64,000 nucleotides of DNA from JALZCH01 sp036387135 (GCA_036387135.1 DASVUH010000078.1:1-64000), one strand, 5' to 3'; numbered from the stretch's first letter, positions 22,274-32,425 are shown. The notes: generated by a model not told the origin, from the letters alone. A program made the numbers and translations.

Positions 22274-23071
22274 TTATTCAAGCGTCTTCAGAAATTCTTC
22301 AACGACTCGGTTAAACTCTACCGGATTTTCCAGATTCGGCAGATGCCCCGCGCCTTCAATCACCACCATTTTTGAGCCGCGAATCCTACCGCGCATAAAT
22401 TCGGCGTCCGCAAATGGCGTAAATTCGTCGCAGCTTCCGACGACGATGAGCGTCGGAACATTTATCTCCGAAAGCAGAGGCGTGTAATCAGGTCGCTCGG
22501 CTCGCCCGCGCAAGGCGGCTGCCGCGCCTTTGGGCGATGTGCCGCGCATCATCGAAAGCACGTGCGCGGCGACTTCGGGCTGCTCTTCGATAGTTTCCGG
22601 CGCAATCATTTTCGGCAAAACCTCTTCCGCGTAGTCATCCATTCCGTCGCGCAAAAGCCGTTCTGCCGTATCATAACGCGCTTGTTTTCGCTCCGCGTCA
22701 TCAAGTTGGGCGAAGGTGTCGGCGAGAACGAGCGCGCGAATTCGCCACGCGAACAACCTGTAAAACTCGAACAAAATCTGCCCGCCCATTGAAAGACCGC
22801 ACAAAACGATGTTATCCGCTTTTAATTCATCGAGCAGCGCCGCAACGTCGCGGGCAAACTCTTCGAGCATCGTCTTATCAGCGATGGCTTCGCTTTCACC
22901 GTAACCTCGCAAATCTGGCGCGATAGTTCGATATTTCGGATTAAAAAATGCCATCTGCTCGCGCCACATGGAAAGGTCGAACGGATGCCCGTGAATGAAA
23001 ACAAGCGGGACACCTTCGCCGCCCGTATCTTCATAGCCCATTTTAATCCCGCGAATTTGTTTGGTTGGCAT
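22274..23071 (-). CDS. Alpha/beta hydrolase (265 aa)
   Basis: Oxyanion region HGHPFD (28-33), nucleophile elbow CGLSMGG with S94, late acid near VVGSCDEFTP and histidine in GAGHLPNLEN. Cytoplasmic, as no signal peptide. Similar to 3-oxoadipate enol-lactonase and related hydrolases, but the substrate cannot be told. It is convergent with the DUF2911 gene. Confidence 0.85.
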   Translation of the reverse strand: MPTKQIRGIKMGYEDTGGEGVPLVFIHGHPFDLSMWREQMAFFNPKYRTIAPDLRGYGESEAIADKTMLEEFARDVAALLDELKADNIVLCGLSMGGQILFEFYRLFAWRIRALVLADTFAQLDDAERKQARYDTAERLLRDGMDDYAEEVLPKMIAPETIEEQPEVAAHVLSMMRGTSPKGAAAALRGRAERPDYTPLLSEINVPTLIVVGSCDEFTPFADAEFMRGRIRGSKMVVIEGAGHLPNLENPVEFNRVVEEFLKTLE

Positions 23072-23397
23072 AAAAAGAATTTCCTATAAATAAAAATCAA
23101 ATGACACGCTTGACGGCGAGCGCACGGCAAAGGACTGACAAATCAGCACCAGCGAGAGCGGGCTAGTTTCTCGTTTTGGCTAAGGACTTTCGCTTCTTTC
23201 GTTTTCAATTGATAAAACGATGATAAAGAGAAACGAAATGCAAACAAGTACCACTTTAAGTTTTTCTTAGCAGCCCATTTATAATATTAAAGATAGTCCT
23301 GAAGAAACTCATTTACCCGGTATAAATACAGAATCAAAAAAGAACTCGTCTAAGTTTAACTTAGACGAGTTCAAAGCCATTGAGCTAATTCTTCTAA
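23072..23397. other. Intergenic region before the TonB receptor stop
   Basis: Contains the terminator described at 23336-23372 and otherwise nothing recognisable. Confidence 0.6.
23336..23372 (-). terminator. Rho-independent terminator of the TonB receptor gene
   Basis: Perfect 15-bp stem 23342-23356/23358-23372 with a one-base centre, followed on the minus strand by six T (23341-23336). Confidence 0.9.
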
Positions 23398-26300
23398 TTA
23401 GAAGAGAAGCCGAAAACCGAAACGAACCGAGCGCGGCTCCTGAAAAGCGTTTGGTTGTTTGTAACGCGAATCCTTCCGGTTAAGAACAGTTGGCGTTCCA
23501 TTCAAATAATTGTTTATTTGAGTAAGCAAAGACCCGGAAGTCAAAGCGTTGGTAAATGTTGCTGCATTATCCGGGAAACCGAAGGTCGGACCCGTAATAA
23601 CGCTTTGCGGCGTTGAAATAGCGGTAAAAAGTCCCGTTACGGTGTCCTGGTCGAAGAGGTTGAGAATATTCAAATCACCCGCTAAAGTAAAGCGATTGTC
23701 CCGACCGAAACGATAGCGATGAGTGATATTGAAATCCGTCTGGCTGAATGTCGGCGTTCGCCCCAAATCGCCGCGTTTCGTAAAGATTGTCGGCGTAATG
23801 TTGGAAACGACATAGAATCTCGTCGTTTGCGGCGTGCCGGATGTAATGGTTTGGAAAACAGACAATTCGGTCGAATTGGTTTTGCTTCCCAGCCAGTTGA
23901 AAATATAAGCGCCGTAAGCGTTAAAGACATGCGGACGATCCGTTTCCAAACGCCCGTTATCGGGTTCGCCGGTGGCGGTAAATCCGATATACGGTAAATC
24001 GAAGAAACGATTTACGCCCGGCGAAGTGCGCCCGGCTTCGTCCGAACTCGCAAGTCCCGAATAGTTACCGTATAAACGGCTGTAAGTGTAATTGACGTTG
24101 AAATAATAGTTATTCGACAAACGTTTTTCCACGACGAATTCGGCGGCATCGTACCGACGTTGCGGTTCGATTGATTTGGCATAGCCGAGCTGTTTCAAAA
24201 AGTCGAGGTGCAATCCCGACCCCGGATTTCCGATGATATAGGCTTCGCTGTCGGATGAATTTCTAATTCCGGCATCTTCAACCGCACTATCGATATTCTT
24301 AAATGTATAGCGCGCGCGGAAAACGTAATCGCGGCTGAGCTGCCGTTCCGCACCGGCGGTAAATTCCGTTTGACGGAAAGGTTTCAGATTAGGGTCAACC
24401 TTGCCGCCTTCAAAAATTGACGTGTTCGGGTCGTTTGACGCGACTCGCAAATTCTGTTGGCAACGGCTGCGCGCGCCGCCGGTAATAAATCCGCTGGATG
24501 GGCAGACGCTGCGCCCGTTAAACCCGCCGACGATATTCTGAAGCGTAAATTGCGTGTAAGTTTCGCCCGGGAAAATTTCAAAGAAATCCTGGTAGAAAAT
24601 TTCACCGCCGAATGAACCGCGCGGCAGCTCGAATTTCAGACGGTCGTAAAATTGCCCGTAACTGGCGAAAATCTTCGTCTTGCCGTCTCCGAAAATGTCA
24701 TAAGCAAAACCGAGGCGCGGAGCGATTTTGTCGCCGAAGCCGAAGTTAATCGGCGGGGCGAAACCGTTAAACGAAGGCAAATCCTCTTTTTCAAAACGAA
24801 CCCCGGCGTTAATCGTCAGATTTCTGAACGGCTGGTATTTATCCTGAATATAAAAGGATTGATTGAGATTTTGAGCTTTTCCCAATGTACCGACGCGAAC
24901 GAGAATACCTGTGCCGATTGCTCCCGGTGTCGAGACGACTCCTGTGGCTCCGGCATCACTGATTGAAACTCCGTATTCAAAATCAATTCTACCTTTGGTC
25001 GAATATCCGCGCGCCGCATCATTAAAGATTTTGAATCGTTGATAGCCGCCTTTAAGTTCGTGTCTGCCGCCGAAATTGCCAATGATATAAGTCGCATCCG
25101 CTTCGTAATTTGTGCGAATTGAGACATCTCTGATTGTTTCCGTATTAGGGGATGTCAAAAGACCCTGCGGGCAAGCGCCTGCAATCGGGTTGGAGACTGT
25201 CGAGCCGAAAATGCAATTTATTCTAACTCCACCCGGAACGGCATAGTTGCCCAATTTTTCGTTCAAGAACCCGCGCGAGAAACGTCCGCTGATGACCAAA
25301 TTGCTGGTCGGCGTGTAAACTCCCTGAAAAGTTACGTTATTGGAATTTTGGCGACCGCCTTGAAGGTTGGTTAATTGCCGTCCGGTCACGCGCCCGATAG
25401 ATCCACCTAAATCTACCGATGGGATGACGCCGCCAAACGACGGCGGAGCCGAGCCGACGCCAAAGGTTGCAAACGGGACTGCGCCCTGGTCAACAATCGG
25501 ATTCCAGGTGTATGTGCCGCTCAAACGCAGATTATTAAATGGCGTCGCATCGAGACGCGCAAAGGCATATTCATATGTGCGCTTTAACCTGAAAGTTTCG
25601 GTCGCGGTCAGCGTTCTAGTCGCCGCCGGAGCGTTGGTAAAGAAATTAGTGGTTGTTTGGACATCGAATATCTGCGGCGTGTAGCTTCCGAAAAAGAAGA
25701 GTTTATTTTTGATAATTGAACCGCCCAGATTTGCCGTCGGAAAATTATTTAATCCGCTGACTTTCGGCGGGTTGATATACTCGGTCGGCTGCACGAAGCC
25801 GGCACCCGATCCGCTCGTGAAGCGCTGCAGAATAGGACGCGGATTGCCGCTGAATTTCGGCGTGCCGAACTGCATCCCGAATTCGCCGCGAAAATCATTG
25901 CTGCCGCCTTTGGTCACGACGCTGATCACGCCGCCGGTCGCGCCGCCGAATTCGGCATCGAAACCGCTCGATTTCACCTGCACTTCCTGCACGAACTGCG
26001 TCGGAATGGCATTGTTGCGGTTCAAAGTTCCGGTGCGGAAATTGGTAACTTCCTGACCGTCTATCACAAAAACGTTTTCCGAACCCGATGCGCCGTCTAC
26101 TGAAAAACCGCCCGACATTGCTTCCTGTCGAACTCCCGGAACGGTTTTTAAGACACTCGTAAAATCAACGCCTTTCGGAAGTAATTCAATTTTTTGGGCA
26201 TTAATGCTGGTCGAAATAGCATTATTTGTTGTATCAACCGGTGGCGCGTCAGAAACGGAAACATCAACCGTCGTCGCCGTCGTTCCCGGATTTACGGTTA

Positions 26301-26661
26301 CATCCAACTGCGTGTTTTGCCCGATTGCGACGGTGACGTTTTCATATCTCGCCTCTCCAAATCCGCTCGTGGCGGCTGTGATTACATCATATGCGCCGGG
26401 CGGAATTTGCAGTACGCGGAAAAAACCGTCATTGTCGGTCGTAATCGTGCGTCTGAATCCGGTAGTTATACCGGTTGTCGTCGTGCCGCTTGCCGCTCCT
26501 TTAGCACTGGTAATCGTTATCGAGACGTTAGGCACGACCGCGCCGGTCGAATCCTTAACAGCTCCCTCGATGCTACCCGTCGTTTCCTGCCCGAACGCTG
26601 TGAGCGCGGGCAAACAAACGATCAACGACAGCAGCGTTATCAATCTAAATTTACTTTTCAT
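23398..26661 (-). CDS. Oar-type TonB-dependent outer-membrane receptor (1087 aa)
   Basis: Signal peptide ends TAFGQ. Residues about 25-120 are a carboxypeptidase-regulatory beta-sandwich (TGSIEGAVKDSTGAVVP), then a plug domain (IELLPKGVDFTSVLKTVPGV, EVTNFRTGTLNRN, DAEFGGATGGVISVVTKGG), then a long barrel ending RFGFRLLF with a terminal aromatic. It imports a large ligand across the outer membrane using TonB energy, or transports protein/peptide. ATG 26659-26661 has AAGGAG upstream. Acidobacteriota carry many such receptors; the ligand is not visible here. It is followed by a terminator. Confidence 0.92.
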   Translation of the reverse strand: MKSKFRLITLLSLIVCLPALTAFGQETTGSIEGAVKDSTGAVVPNVSITITSAKGAASGTTTTGITTGFRRTITTDNDGFFRVLQIPPGAYDVITAATSGFGEARYENVTVAIGQNTQLDVTVNPGTTATTVDVSVSDAPPVDTTNNAISTSINAQKIELLPKGVDFTSVLKTVPGVRQEAMSGGFSVDGASGSENVFVIDGQEVTNFRTGTLNRNNAIPTQFVQEVQVKSSGFDAEFGGATGGVISVVTKGGSNDFRGEFGMQFGTPKFSGNPRPILQRFTSGSGAGFVQPTEYINPPKVSGLNNFPTANLGGSIIKNKLFFFGSYTPQIFDVQTTTNFFTNAPAATRTLTATETFRLKRTYEYAFARLDATPFNNLRLSGTYTWNPIVDQGAVPFATFGVGSAPPSFGGVIPSVDLGGSIGRVTGRQLTNLQGGRQNSNNVTFQGVYTPTSNLVISGRFSRGFLNEKLGNYAVPGGVRINCIFGSTVSNPIAGACPQGLLTSPNTETIRDVSIRTNYEADATYIIGNFGGRHELKGGYQRFKIFNDAARGYSTKGRIDFEYGVSISDAGATGVVSTPGAIGTGILVRVGTLGKAQNLNQSFYIQDKYQPFRNLTINAGVRFEKEDLPSFNGFAPPINFGFGDKIAPRLGFAYDIFGDGKTKIFASYGQFYDRLKFELPRGSFGGEIFYQDFFEIFPGETYTQFTLQNIVGGFNGRSVCPSSGFITGGARSRCQQNLRVASNDPNTSIFEGGKVDPNLKPFRQTEFTAGAERQLSRDYVFRARYTFKNIDSAVEDAGIRNSSDSEAYIIGNPGSGLHLDFLKQLGYAKSIEPQRRYDAAEFVVEKRLSNNYYFNVNYTYSRLYGNYSGLASSDEAGRTSPGVNRFFDLPYIGFTATGEPDNGRLETDRPHVFNAYGAYIFNWLGSKTNSTELSVFQTITSGTPQTTRFYVVSNITPTIFTKRGDLGRTPTFSQTDFNITHRYRFGRDNRFTLAGDLNILNLFDQDTVTGLFTAISTPQSVITGPTFGFPDNAATFTNALTSGSLLTQINNYLNGTPTVLNRKDSRYKQPNAFQEPRSVRFGFRLLF

Positions 26662-27301
26662 TTTTGCTCCTTATTTTATTTTTTCCAAGGCGATGAATTA
26701 GCCGCTTTAAGCGGCTTGATGTATCCGGCGCAGAAATGCGAATTCGGGAACTTATGAAACGGTTTGCGTCCGGCAATTCATAACGGCTAAAAAACCGAAA
26801 TTCATTTCGTTGAATAAACTTCAAAGCCTTGAAAAATAAAATTTGCCGATTCATAATCCCGCCTTTAAAAATGCAAAAGACGTTCCTCCTTGTATCGTAA
26901 AACGCCGGATTTTACTGGGTTATATTGATTTGCAGGAGAATTTCGGGAGTGGTCTGAAAAACTAAAAAGCCGGATTTTTAGATTTGCTCAAGCTATTTCG
27001 GGTAAAATCTAAAAATTTGGATAAATCTGTTTTTCGAGCAAAATCAACACGTTGGTTTTTCTTCACGAGCCTGGTTTTTATTATGTTTATATTGAGAATC
27101 GCCCGATGAAATCAGACCTGAGAATATTTAAAGCGTCCCGCTCTTTACACCTGTTTTGGAGATTAAATCGCAGGTAAATAATTTTAAAAATTTCCAGACC
27201 AGCAATCAGACGGGGAAGGGAGGAGTTGCCGGATGAGCGTAGCCCACTGCCGGATTAGGAGTTTCCGGCGTCAATTCGGCAACGGTTGTAATACTTAAAG
27301 C
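26662..27301. other. Upstream region of the TonB receptor
   Basis: No supported gene. A 12-bp inverted repeat (ATTTTTAGATTT 26974-26985 / AAATCTAAAAAT 27005-27016) lies about 320 bp upstream of the receptor start, between it and the Fis-like regulator gene, and could be an operator or leader element. Confidence 0.5.
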
Positions 27302-27622
27302 TCAAACCATTTTGCTCAAATCAATTTTGTAACGTTTAATTTTCATATTCAGCGTCGTGACTTTCAGTCCGAGCAGCGCGGCGGCTTTATTTTGTTTTCC
27401 CATTGAGCGAATCAGCGCGCAGCGAATCATATTGGCTTCAAAACGCTCAATTTCCTTGAGCAGGCAAATCGGCTTTTCGCTTTCGATTTGCTTTTCGAGC
27501 GCCGTCTGCGTCTCATCTAATGAATTGATTTCCCTGACGAGAAGTAATGACAGCGATTTGAGGGCTTCGAGTTGATTTTGTTTTAAAATATCTTCGGTAC
27601 TGCCAGAATTATAAAACTGCAT
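27302..27622 (-). CDS. Fis-type DNA-binding protein (106 aa)
   Basis: The C-terminal 45 residues (EIERFEANMIRCALIRSMGKQ, AALLGLKVTTLNMKIKRY) form the Fis/NtrC C-terminal helix-turn-helix. The first half is a helical dimerisation-like segment. No receiver or AAA domain is present, so it is an orphan DNA-binding protein. It lies upstream of, and oriented with, the TonB receptor gene, so it may regulate that gene, though the 640-bp gap makes this speculative. Confidence 0.75.
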   Translation of the reverse strand: MQFYNSGSTEDILKQNQLEALKSLSLLLVREINSLDETQTALEKQIESEKPICLLKEIERFEANMIRCALIRSMGKQNKAAALLGLKVTTLNMKIKRYKIDLSKMV

Positions 27623-28194
27623 AATCGCAAATCCATTGAATTAAATTTATCGAAATGTTCGATATTATTTTTATAATGTCCGGTAATGGCGTTAAAACAA
27701 TATCCAATTACTGTATTTTCTATAATACCGATTTTGAATCTTTAAATTGCTCGCGGGCAAATGCATTGTAACTGCCCAACTGTTTTTCAACGGTAAACTA
27801 TTAATGCGGTCACCGACATTATAATCAGAACGCTAAATGAAGGTGCATGAGAAATTTCTCGTCTGCTGTTTTTTCACAATTGGACTGTTTGATATTTCTC
27901 ACATTGGCTCTTTATTCTTTTTATTTAATGTCTATCATTTAATGTCTATTATTGAATGAACGAATGAAACGGTTTTGAAGTCGCGATTTTTACTGGCAGG
28001 GACGCTATATATTGGCGCGCGACCGCTCTGATTATTTGAGAAAAATAGTGCGTCTAAGCGGAATAACACAAAGGTAATTCGATGTGAAAACATCTATAGT
28101 CATAACTATGTGGAAAACAAGTTTAATGATAGTCATATAGATTTTGAAACCGGCAGAAAATCAGTTCTGCTTTTGTTTTGAAAGGAGATTATTT
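27623..28194. other. Intergenic region before msrA
   Basis: AT-rich, with a short tandem repeat (TTAATGTCTAT twice near 27930-27950). No gene supported; promoter of msrA probably lies in its right part. Confidence 0.45.
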
Positions 28195-28905
28195 ATGTTG
28201 ATTCATTCTTTTAGATTTCTTTCGGTTCTAATTTTGGGAGGAGTTGTGCTGGCAGCTTGCGGCGGTGTGAATAATCCCGTAAAAACTATTTCCGCGCAGC
28301 CGAACGCCGACGGCATCGCAGCCTCAAAACCAGTTTCAAGTCCGACATCGCAGGCGACTGCCAAAGGCGAACAGAACGCCGTTTTTGCGGGAGGCTGTTT
28401 TTGGGGTGTGGAAGCCGTTTTTGAACACGTTAAAGGAGTCAGCGACGTAACCAGCGGATTCTCGTACGCAAGGGCAACAATGGCTGATAACGACATGATG
28501 AAAGAGACTAAAAACAGATACGCCGAAGCCGTAAAAGTCACTTATGATCCGTCCAAAATCACTTACGAACAGCTACTCAAAATTTTCTTTCTGGTGGCGC
28601 ACGACCCAACCGAACTCAATCGGCAAGGACCGGATGTCGGAACGGAATATCGTTCAGCAATTTTTTACGCTAGCGATGAGCAAAAAGGGCTTGCCGAAAA
28701 TTATGTCGCGGAATTAACAAAGGCAAAAACTTTTGCACGTCCAATCGTCACTCAAATCATCGCGCTCGATAAATTTAATCAAGCCGGAGACGATCATCAG
28801 GATTATATGGCTAAACATCCCGATGATGCGTATATCGTCATCAATGACAAGCCAAAACTGGAAAACCTGCGCAAACAGTTTCCCGATTTATATGTTTCAA
28901 AATAG
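28195..28905 (+). CDS. msrA: Peptide-methionine (S)-S-oxide reductase, lipoprotein form (236 aa)
   Basis: Reduces methionine S-sulfoxide in proteins. ATG 28195 has AAGGAG upstream. The N-terminus is a lipoprotein signal with lipobox LAAC (C22). The catalytic motif GGCFWG has C68, followed by GVSDVTSGFSYA, VKVTYDPSKITYEQLL and HDPTELNRQGPDVGTEYRSA, all conserved in MsrA. The lipid anchor places it outside the cytoplasm, protecting envelope proteins. The resolving cysteine near the C-terminus of some MsrA types is absent. Confidence 0.92.
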   Translation: MLIHSFRFLSVLILGGVVLAACGGVNNPVKTISAQPNADGIAASKPVSSPTSQATAKGEQNAVFAGGCFWGVEAVFEHVKGVSDVTSGFSYARATMADNDMMKETKNRYAEAVKVTYDPSKITYEQLLKIFFLVAHDPTELNRQGPDVGTEYRSAIFYASDEQKGLAENYVAELTKAKTFARPIVTQIIALDKFNQAGDDHQDYMAKHPDDAYIVINDKPKLENLRKQFPDLYVSK

Positions 28906-28974
28906 TTTTGGGACACAGTTTTATAAAACGACCGCAAATCAAAGTGATGAGTTTAAAGCAAAGCAATCGTGATT

Positions 28975-29000
28975 GCTGTCTGAAAAGACAGCCTTTCAAT
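28975..29000 (+). terminator. Terminator between msrA and the GlxA-type gene
   Basis: GCTGTCT/AGACAGC stem (28975-28981/28986-28992) with a GAAA-like loop, followed by CTTTC. It may end both convergent transcripts. Confidence 0.55.
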
Positions 29001-29069
29001 TATAGGGGAATTAATAATTGTGGAGTCTGCCGGAAGTAAATTCCAGTTAGTTTCCCGAATGAGTTAAGA

Positions 29070-30041
29070 TTACAACTCTTTGTTGTATCTTTTCCGGTAA
29101 TCAATCGGAGTCATTCCAGTGATTTTTTTAAACACGCTTCGGAAAGCCTTTGTATCCGAATAACCCACGTCATACATCACATCGGTAATACTTTTGCGGC
29201 TGGTTTCAAACCGCTTTTTCGCGGCTTCTACTTTTACTCGCTGAACGTATTCAGCCACGGTGTTGTTGGTCGCTTCCTTGAATCTGCGTTCCAGACTGCG
29301 GCGACCAAGCGCGACTTGTGAAGATAATTCGTCAATCGTGATTTTATTCTGCAAGTTATTTTGGATAAAATCCTGTGCTTTTTTGACTTCTTCGTCCGAA
29401 TGTTGATTTTGACCCTTAAAGATAATGAAAGAGGATTGACTGTCGCGCTCGAAATCTATGGCAAAGACTTTAGCGGTGCGAATTGCCGTTTCCCGATTTG
29501 TGAATTTTTCAACTAAATAAATCAGCAAATTATAGTAAGAAGTCGCGCCGCCGCTCGTATAAATGCCGTTTTCTTCGGTGATTATTTTGTCCGTCACGAG
29601 ATCAACGCCGGGAAATGTTCGTCTGAATTCGTCAGCCGCCCGCCAGTGCGTCGAGCATTGTTTTCCGTCGAGCAGTCCCGTCTTTGCCAGAAGAAAAGCG
29701 CCGACGCAAAGACTGACGATTTCAGCGCCCCTTTCACGCTGTTTGATGAGCCAGGGGATAAAATCCTTATTCATTTCGACGGCGGCTTTCAAATCGCCGA
29801 CAAACGCCGGTATGAAAATTAAATCAGTCTTTTCTACTTCGTCCAATAGAAAATCCGCGTGAACGGTGAACGCGCTGTCGTGAAGTTTGATTTCTCTTTT
29901 CAAACCGACGAATTTTATATCGAAAACCGCAAAGTTTCCGGCTTGTTTGTAAAAGCTGTTGACCTGCGAAAAAACGTGGCGCGGGTCGTCAATCGCCGCT
30001 AAAACCGCCGCTTCCGGCACGAGTATCGAAACGTGTTTCAT
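29070..30041 (-). CDS. GlxA-family regulator, DJ-1/PfpI plus AraC domain (323 aa)
   Basis: Residues 1-190 are a DJ-1/PfpI-like domain with VSLCVGAFLLAKTGLLDG (nucleophile-elbow cysteine) and QCSTHW. Residues 215-320 are two AraC helix-turn-helix units (ITIDELSSQVALGRRSLERRF, ITDVMYDVGYSDTKAFRSVF) and PIDYRKRY. The N-domain probably senses a small metabolite. It is divergent from the VOC gene row, which it may control. Cytoplasmic. Confidence 0.88.
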   Translation of the reverse strand: MKHVSILVPEAAVLAAIDDPRHVFSQVNSFYKQAGNFAVFDIKFVGLKREIKLHDSAFTVHADFLLDEVEKTDLIFIPAFVGDLKAAVEMNKDFIPWLIKQRERGAEIVSLCVGAFLLAKTGLLDGKQCSTHWRAADEFRRTFPGVDLVTDKIITEENGIYTSGGATSYYNLLIYLVEKFTNRETAIRTAKVFAIDFERDSQSSFIIFKGQNQHSDEEVKKAQDFIQNNLQNKITIDELSSQVALGRRSLERRFKEATNNTVAEYVQRVKVEAAKKRFETSRKSITDVMYDVGYSDTKAFRSVFKKITGMTPIDYRKRYNKEL

Positions 30042-30187
30042 AAATTAAATAAATCGAAAATTTTGTCGCAAACAGCCCTTAAAAATGTCATTTATACACC
30101 GCGCATTATCTCATCTCCGCAGGTATAGTGTAAAGACGATAAGAAATTGTCTTATTCGTGAAACACAAATTAAGGAGATCAAAAACG

Positions 30188-30619
30188 ATGGCAATAATCA
30201 ATATTTATCTGCATTCAGAGGGAAAAACGGAAGAAGCGTTTAATTTTTACAAATCAGTTTTCGGCGGTGAATTCTGTACTTTTCTACGTTACAGCGATAT
30301 GCCCGACCAGTCCGGTTGCGGCGAGGTTTCGGAAAGCGAAAAAGCGAAAATTATGCACGTCGCGCTGCCAATCGGCAACGGCAACACTTTGATGGGCGCC
30401 GACACCCCGGAATTTATGCGGCACGAGATAAAACCCGGCAATAATTTTTCCATTTCCATCAGCACCGATAGCCGAGAAGAAACAGAAAGGATTTTCAACG
30501 GGCTTTCAATGGACGGCAAAGTTACGATGCCGCTCGCCAAAACTTTTTGGAGCGAGTATTTCGGAATGTGCAGCGATAAATTCGGCATTCTGTGGATGGT
30601 TAATTTCGACGGCAAATAA
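30188..30619 (+). CDS. PhnB-like VOC-fold protein (143 aa)
   Basis: ATG 30188 with TAAGGAG upstream. Starts IINIYLHSEGKTEEAFNFYKSVFGG, then MHVALPIGNGNTLMGAD and WSEYFGMCSDKFGILWMVNF, the PhnB/3-demethylubiquinone-like vicinal-oxygen-chelate fold. Metal residues typical of enzymatic VOC proteins are partly missing, so a binding role is possible. It begins a five-gene plus-strand row (30188-32261) divergent from the GlxA-type gene. Confidence 0.85.
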   Translation: MAIINIYLHSEGKTEEAFNFYKSVFGGEFCTFLRYSDMPDQSGCGEVSESEKAKIMHVALPIGNGNTLMGADTPEFMRHEIKPGNNFSISISTDSREETERIFNGLSMDGKVTMPLAKTFWSEYFGMCSDKFGILWMVNFDGK

Positions 30620-30645
30620 AACTTTTTTTATAAGGAGAGATAACA

Positions 30646-31062
30646 ATGATAAAAACAGTTTGGCTCAATCTGCCGGTCAAAGATTTAAATAAATCGAAAG
30701 AATTCTTTCGCAAGCTCGGTTTTTCTTTCGACACCGAACACGGAAACAGCGAGCATTCGGCTTGCTTCGTCGTCGGAGAAGATAAATTTAACGTGCTGCT
30801 TTTTCCCGAAAAAACCTTTAAAGGCTTTACTCAAAACGAAATCGCCGACACCGTAAAAGGTACGGAAGTTTTGATTTCGATAGGCGCTGAAACTCGTGAA
30901 GAAGTAGATGAATTGGCAAGAAAAGCGTTCGAGGCGGGCGGCAGAATCTTCGGTGAACCCGGAGAAAAACAGGGCTGGATGTATGGCTGCGGTTTCGCCG
31001 ATTTGGACGGGCATCGTTGGAACGTGCTGTATATGGATTTCGGCAAAATGCCTCATCAATAA
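30646..31062 (+). CDS. Glyoxalase/VOC-family protein (138 aa)
   Basis: ATG 30646 with AAGGAGAG upstream. TVWLNLPVKDLNKSKEFF then FAGQ-type strands and GWMYGCGFADLDGHRWNVLYMD match glyoxalase/bleomycin-resistance-type VOC proteins. It lies 26 bp after the PhnB-like gene. Role is probably detoxification or ligand sequestration; metal ligands are only partly visible (E and H positions). Confidence 0.85.
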   Translation: MIKTVWLNLPVKDLNKSKEFFRKLGFSFDTEHGNSEHSACFVVGEDKFNVLLFPEKTFKGFTQNEIADTVKGTEVLISIGAETREEVDELARKAFEAGGRIFGEPGEKQGWMYGCGFADLDGHRWNVLYMDFGKMPHQ

Positions 31063-31113
31063 AATATTCTTGTGATAAGGCAAACTTTTACAACGGTTGG
31101 GGAGAATAAAAAA

Positions 31114-31680
31114 ATGAGAAAAGTAAAATTATCAATGCAAATGACCATAAACGGATATGTTGCCGGACCAAACGGGGAAAATGACTGGATGACCTGGAAT
31201 CCCGATGACGAGTTTTTGCAGTTTATCAATTCTCAATTTGATTCTTCAGACACCATGTTACTTGGCAGAAAATTGGCAGACGGCTTTATAAAGCATTGGG
31301 AGAACGCAGTGGAAATGAATCCTGCCCCTCCATTTGCGAAAAAAATAGTTGATATGCCAAAAGTTGTTTTTACCAAAACACTCGACAAGTCAATATGGAA
31401 CAACACCACTTTGGCAAAAGGAAATCTTGCGGAAGAGATTGCCGACTTAAAAAAACAAAACGGTAAAGACATTATTGTTTTTGGCGGAGCAGGTTTTGTT
31501 TCATCACTAATAAAAGAAGGGCTGATTGACGAGTATCATCTTATTATAAATCCGACAGCTATCGCGAGCGGTATGACTATTTTTAATTCGCTTGACAGAA
31601 TACAGAAATTTTCACCCGTAGAATGCAAGCTCTATCCCGGCGGCAAAACTGTTTTGAGTTACAAACCAAAAAATGATTAA
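31114..31680 (+). CDS. RibD C-terminal/dihydrofolate-reductase-family protein (188 aa)
   Basis: ATG 31114 with GGGGAGAA upstream. KLSMQMTINGYVAGPNGENDW, DTMLLGRKLADGF, KDIIVFGGAGFVSSLIKEGLIDEYHLIINP and GMTIFNSL are the family pattern: an NADPH-dependent reductase fold. Substrate unknown; many members are stress-linked. It continues the VOC row with a 51-bp gap. Confidence 0.85.
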   Translation: MRKVKLSMQMTINGYVAGPNGENDWMTWNPDDEFLQFINSQFDSSDTMLLGRKLADGFIKHWENAVEMNPAPPFAKKIVDMPKVVFTKTLDKSIWNNTTLAKGNLAEEIADLKKQNGKDIIVFGGAGFVSSLIKEGLIDEYHLIINPTAIASGMTIFNSLDRIQKFSPVECKLYPGGKTVLSYKPKND

Positions 31681-31874
31681 CCATAATCGCTTCGTAGAAA
31701 GCGCGCGGGAGCTTCATTGAAAACAAATTCGACGGTTGGGGAAGTTGGGCGTGGTGAAAATAAACACGCGCCCAACAAATCAATGGACGTGAGGGCAAAA
31801 CATCTACTTTGTTATTTACGTTACCCGTTACCTTTAGATGGGCTTGGTGCCAAAATTTAGTGAAAACAACCATT

Positions 31875-32261
31875 ATGAAAACCGCAGTAATTATCGTTCG
31901 TACGTTAATCGGATTGATGTTTCTTTTTTCATCGTTAACTTATTTTCTGAATCTCGTTCCGCAGCCCGATTTAACCGGCAACATCAAAACTTTTATGGAT
32001 GGAATTGCAGCTTCGGGCTATATTATGCCCGTCGCAAAAGTCTTTGAATTTCTTTGCGGTTTGGCTTTCATTTCGGGCAGATTCGTGTCTTTAGCGGTTG
32101 TTTTAATATTTCCGATTGCGCTCAATATTTTATTAATCAACATCTTTTTAATGCCGAGCGGTTTGCCGATTGCGATACCGCTTTTTCTCGGGATTCTGTT
32201 TCTCGCTTACGCGCACCGGGGAAATTATAAATCGCTTTTAGTCGCAAAATCCTCTTGGTAA
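31875..32261 (+). CDS. DoxX-like membrane protein (128 aa)
   Basis: ATG 31875 begins KTAVIIVRTLIGLMFLFSSLTYFL, followed by three more hydrophobic helices (ASGYIMPVAKVFEFLCGLAF, FVSLAVVLIFPIALNILLI, GLPIAIPLFLGILFLAY). Four-helix DoxX proteins of the inner membrane; exact role unclear, often redox-associated. The longer frame has no support. It ends the row before the terminator near 32426. Confidence 0.75.
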   Translation: MKTAVIIVRTLIGLMFLFSSLTYFLNLVPQPDLTGNIKTFMDGIAASGYIMPVAKVFEFLCGLAFISGRFVSLAVVLIFPIALNILLINIFLMPSGLPIAIPLFLGILFLAYAHRGNYKSLLVAKSSW

Positions 32262-32425
32262 CAGACATTTAAAGTTTATATGCGGAACGAAATAAGGCAA
32301 ACGAAAGAAATTCAAGCGGAAATTCGACACTGTTTTTAATTCAACTTCAAAGCGGCTTTATCTCTTTCCGGTCGTTATTCTTCTGAATGAAACTTCTTTT
32401 TCTTATAGAACAGAGTAAATAAAAT

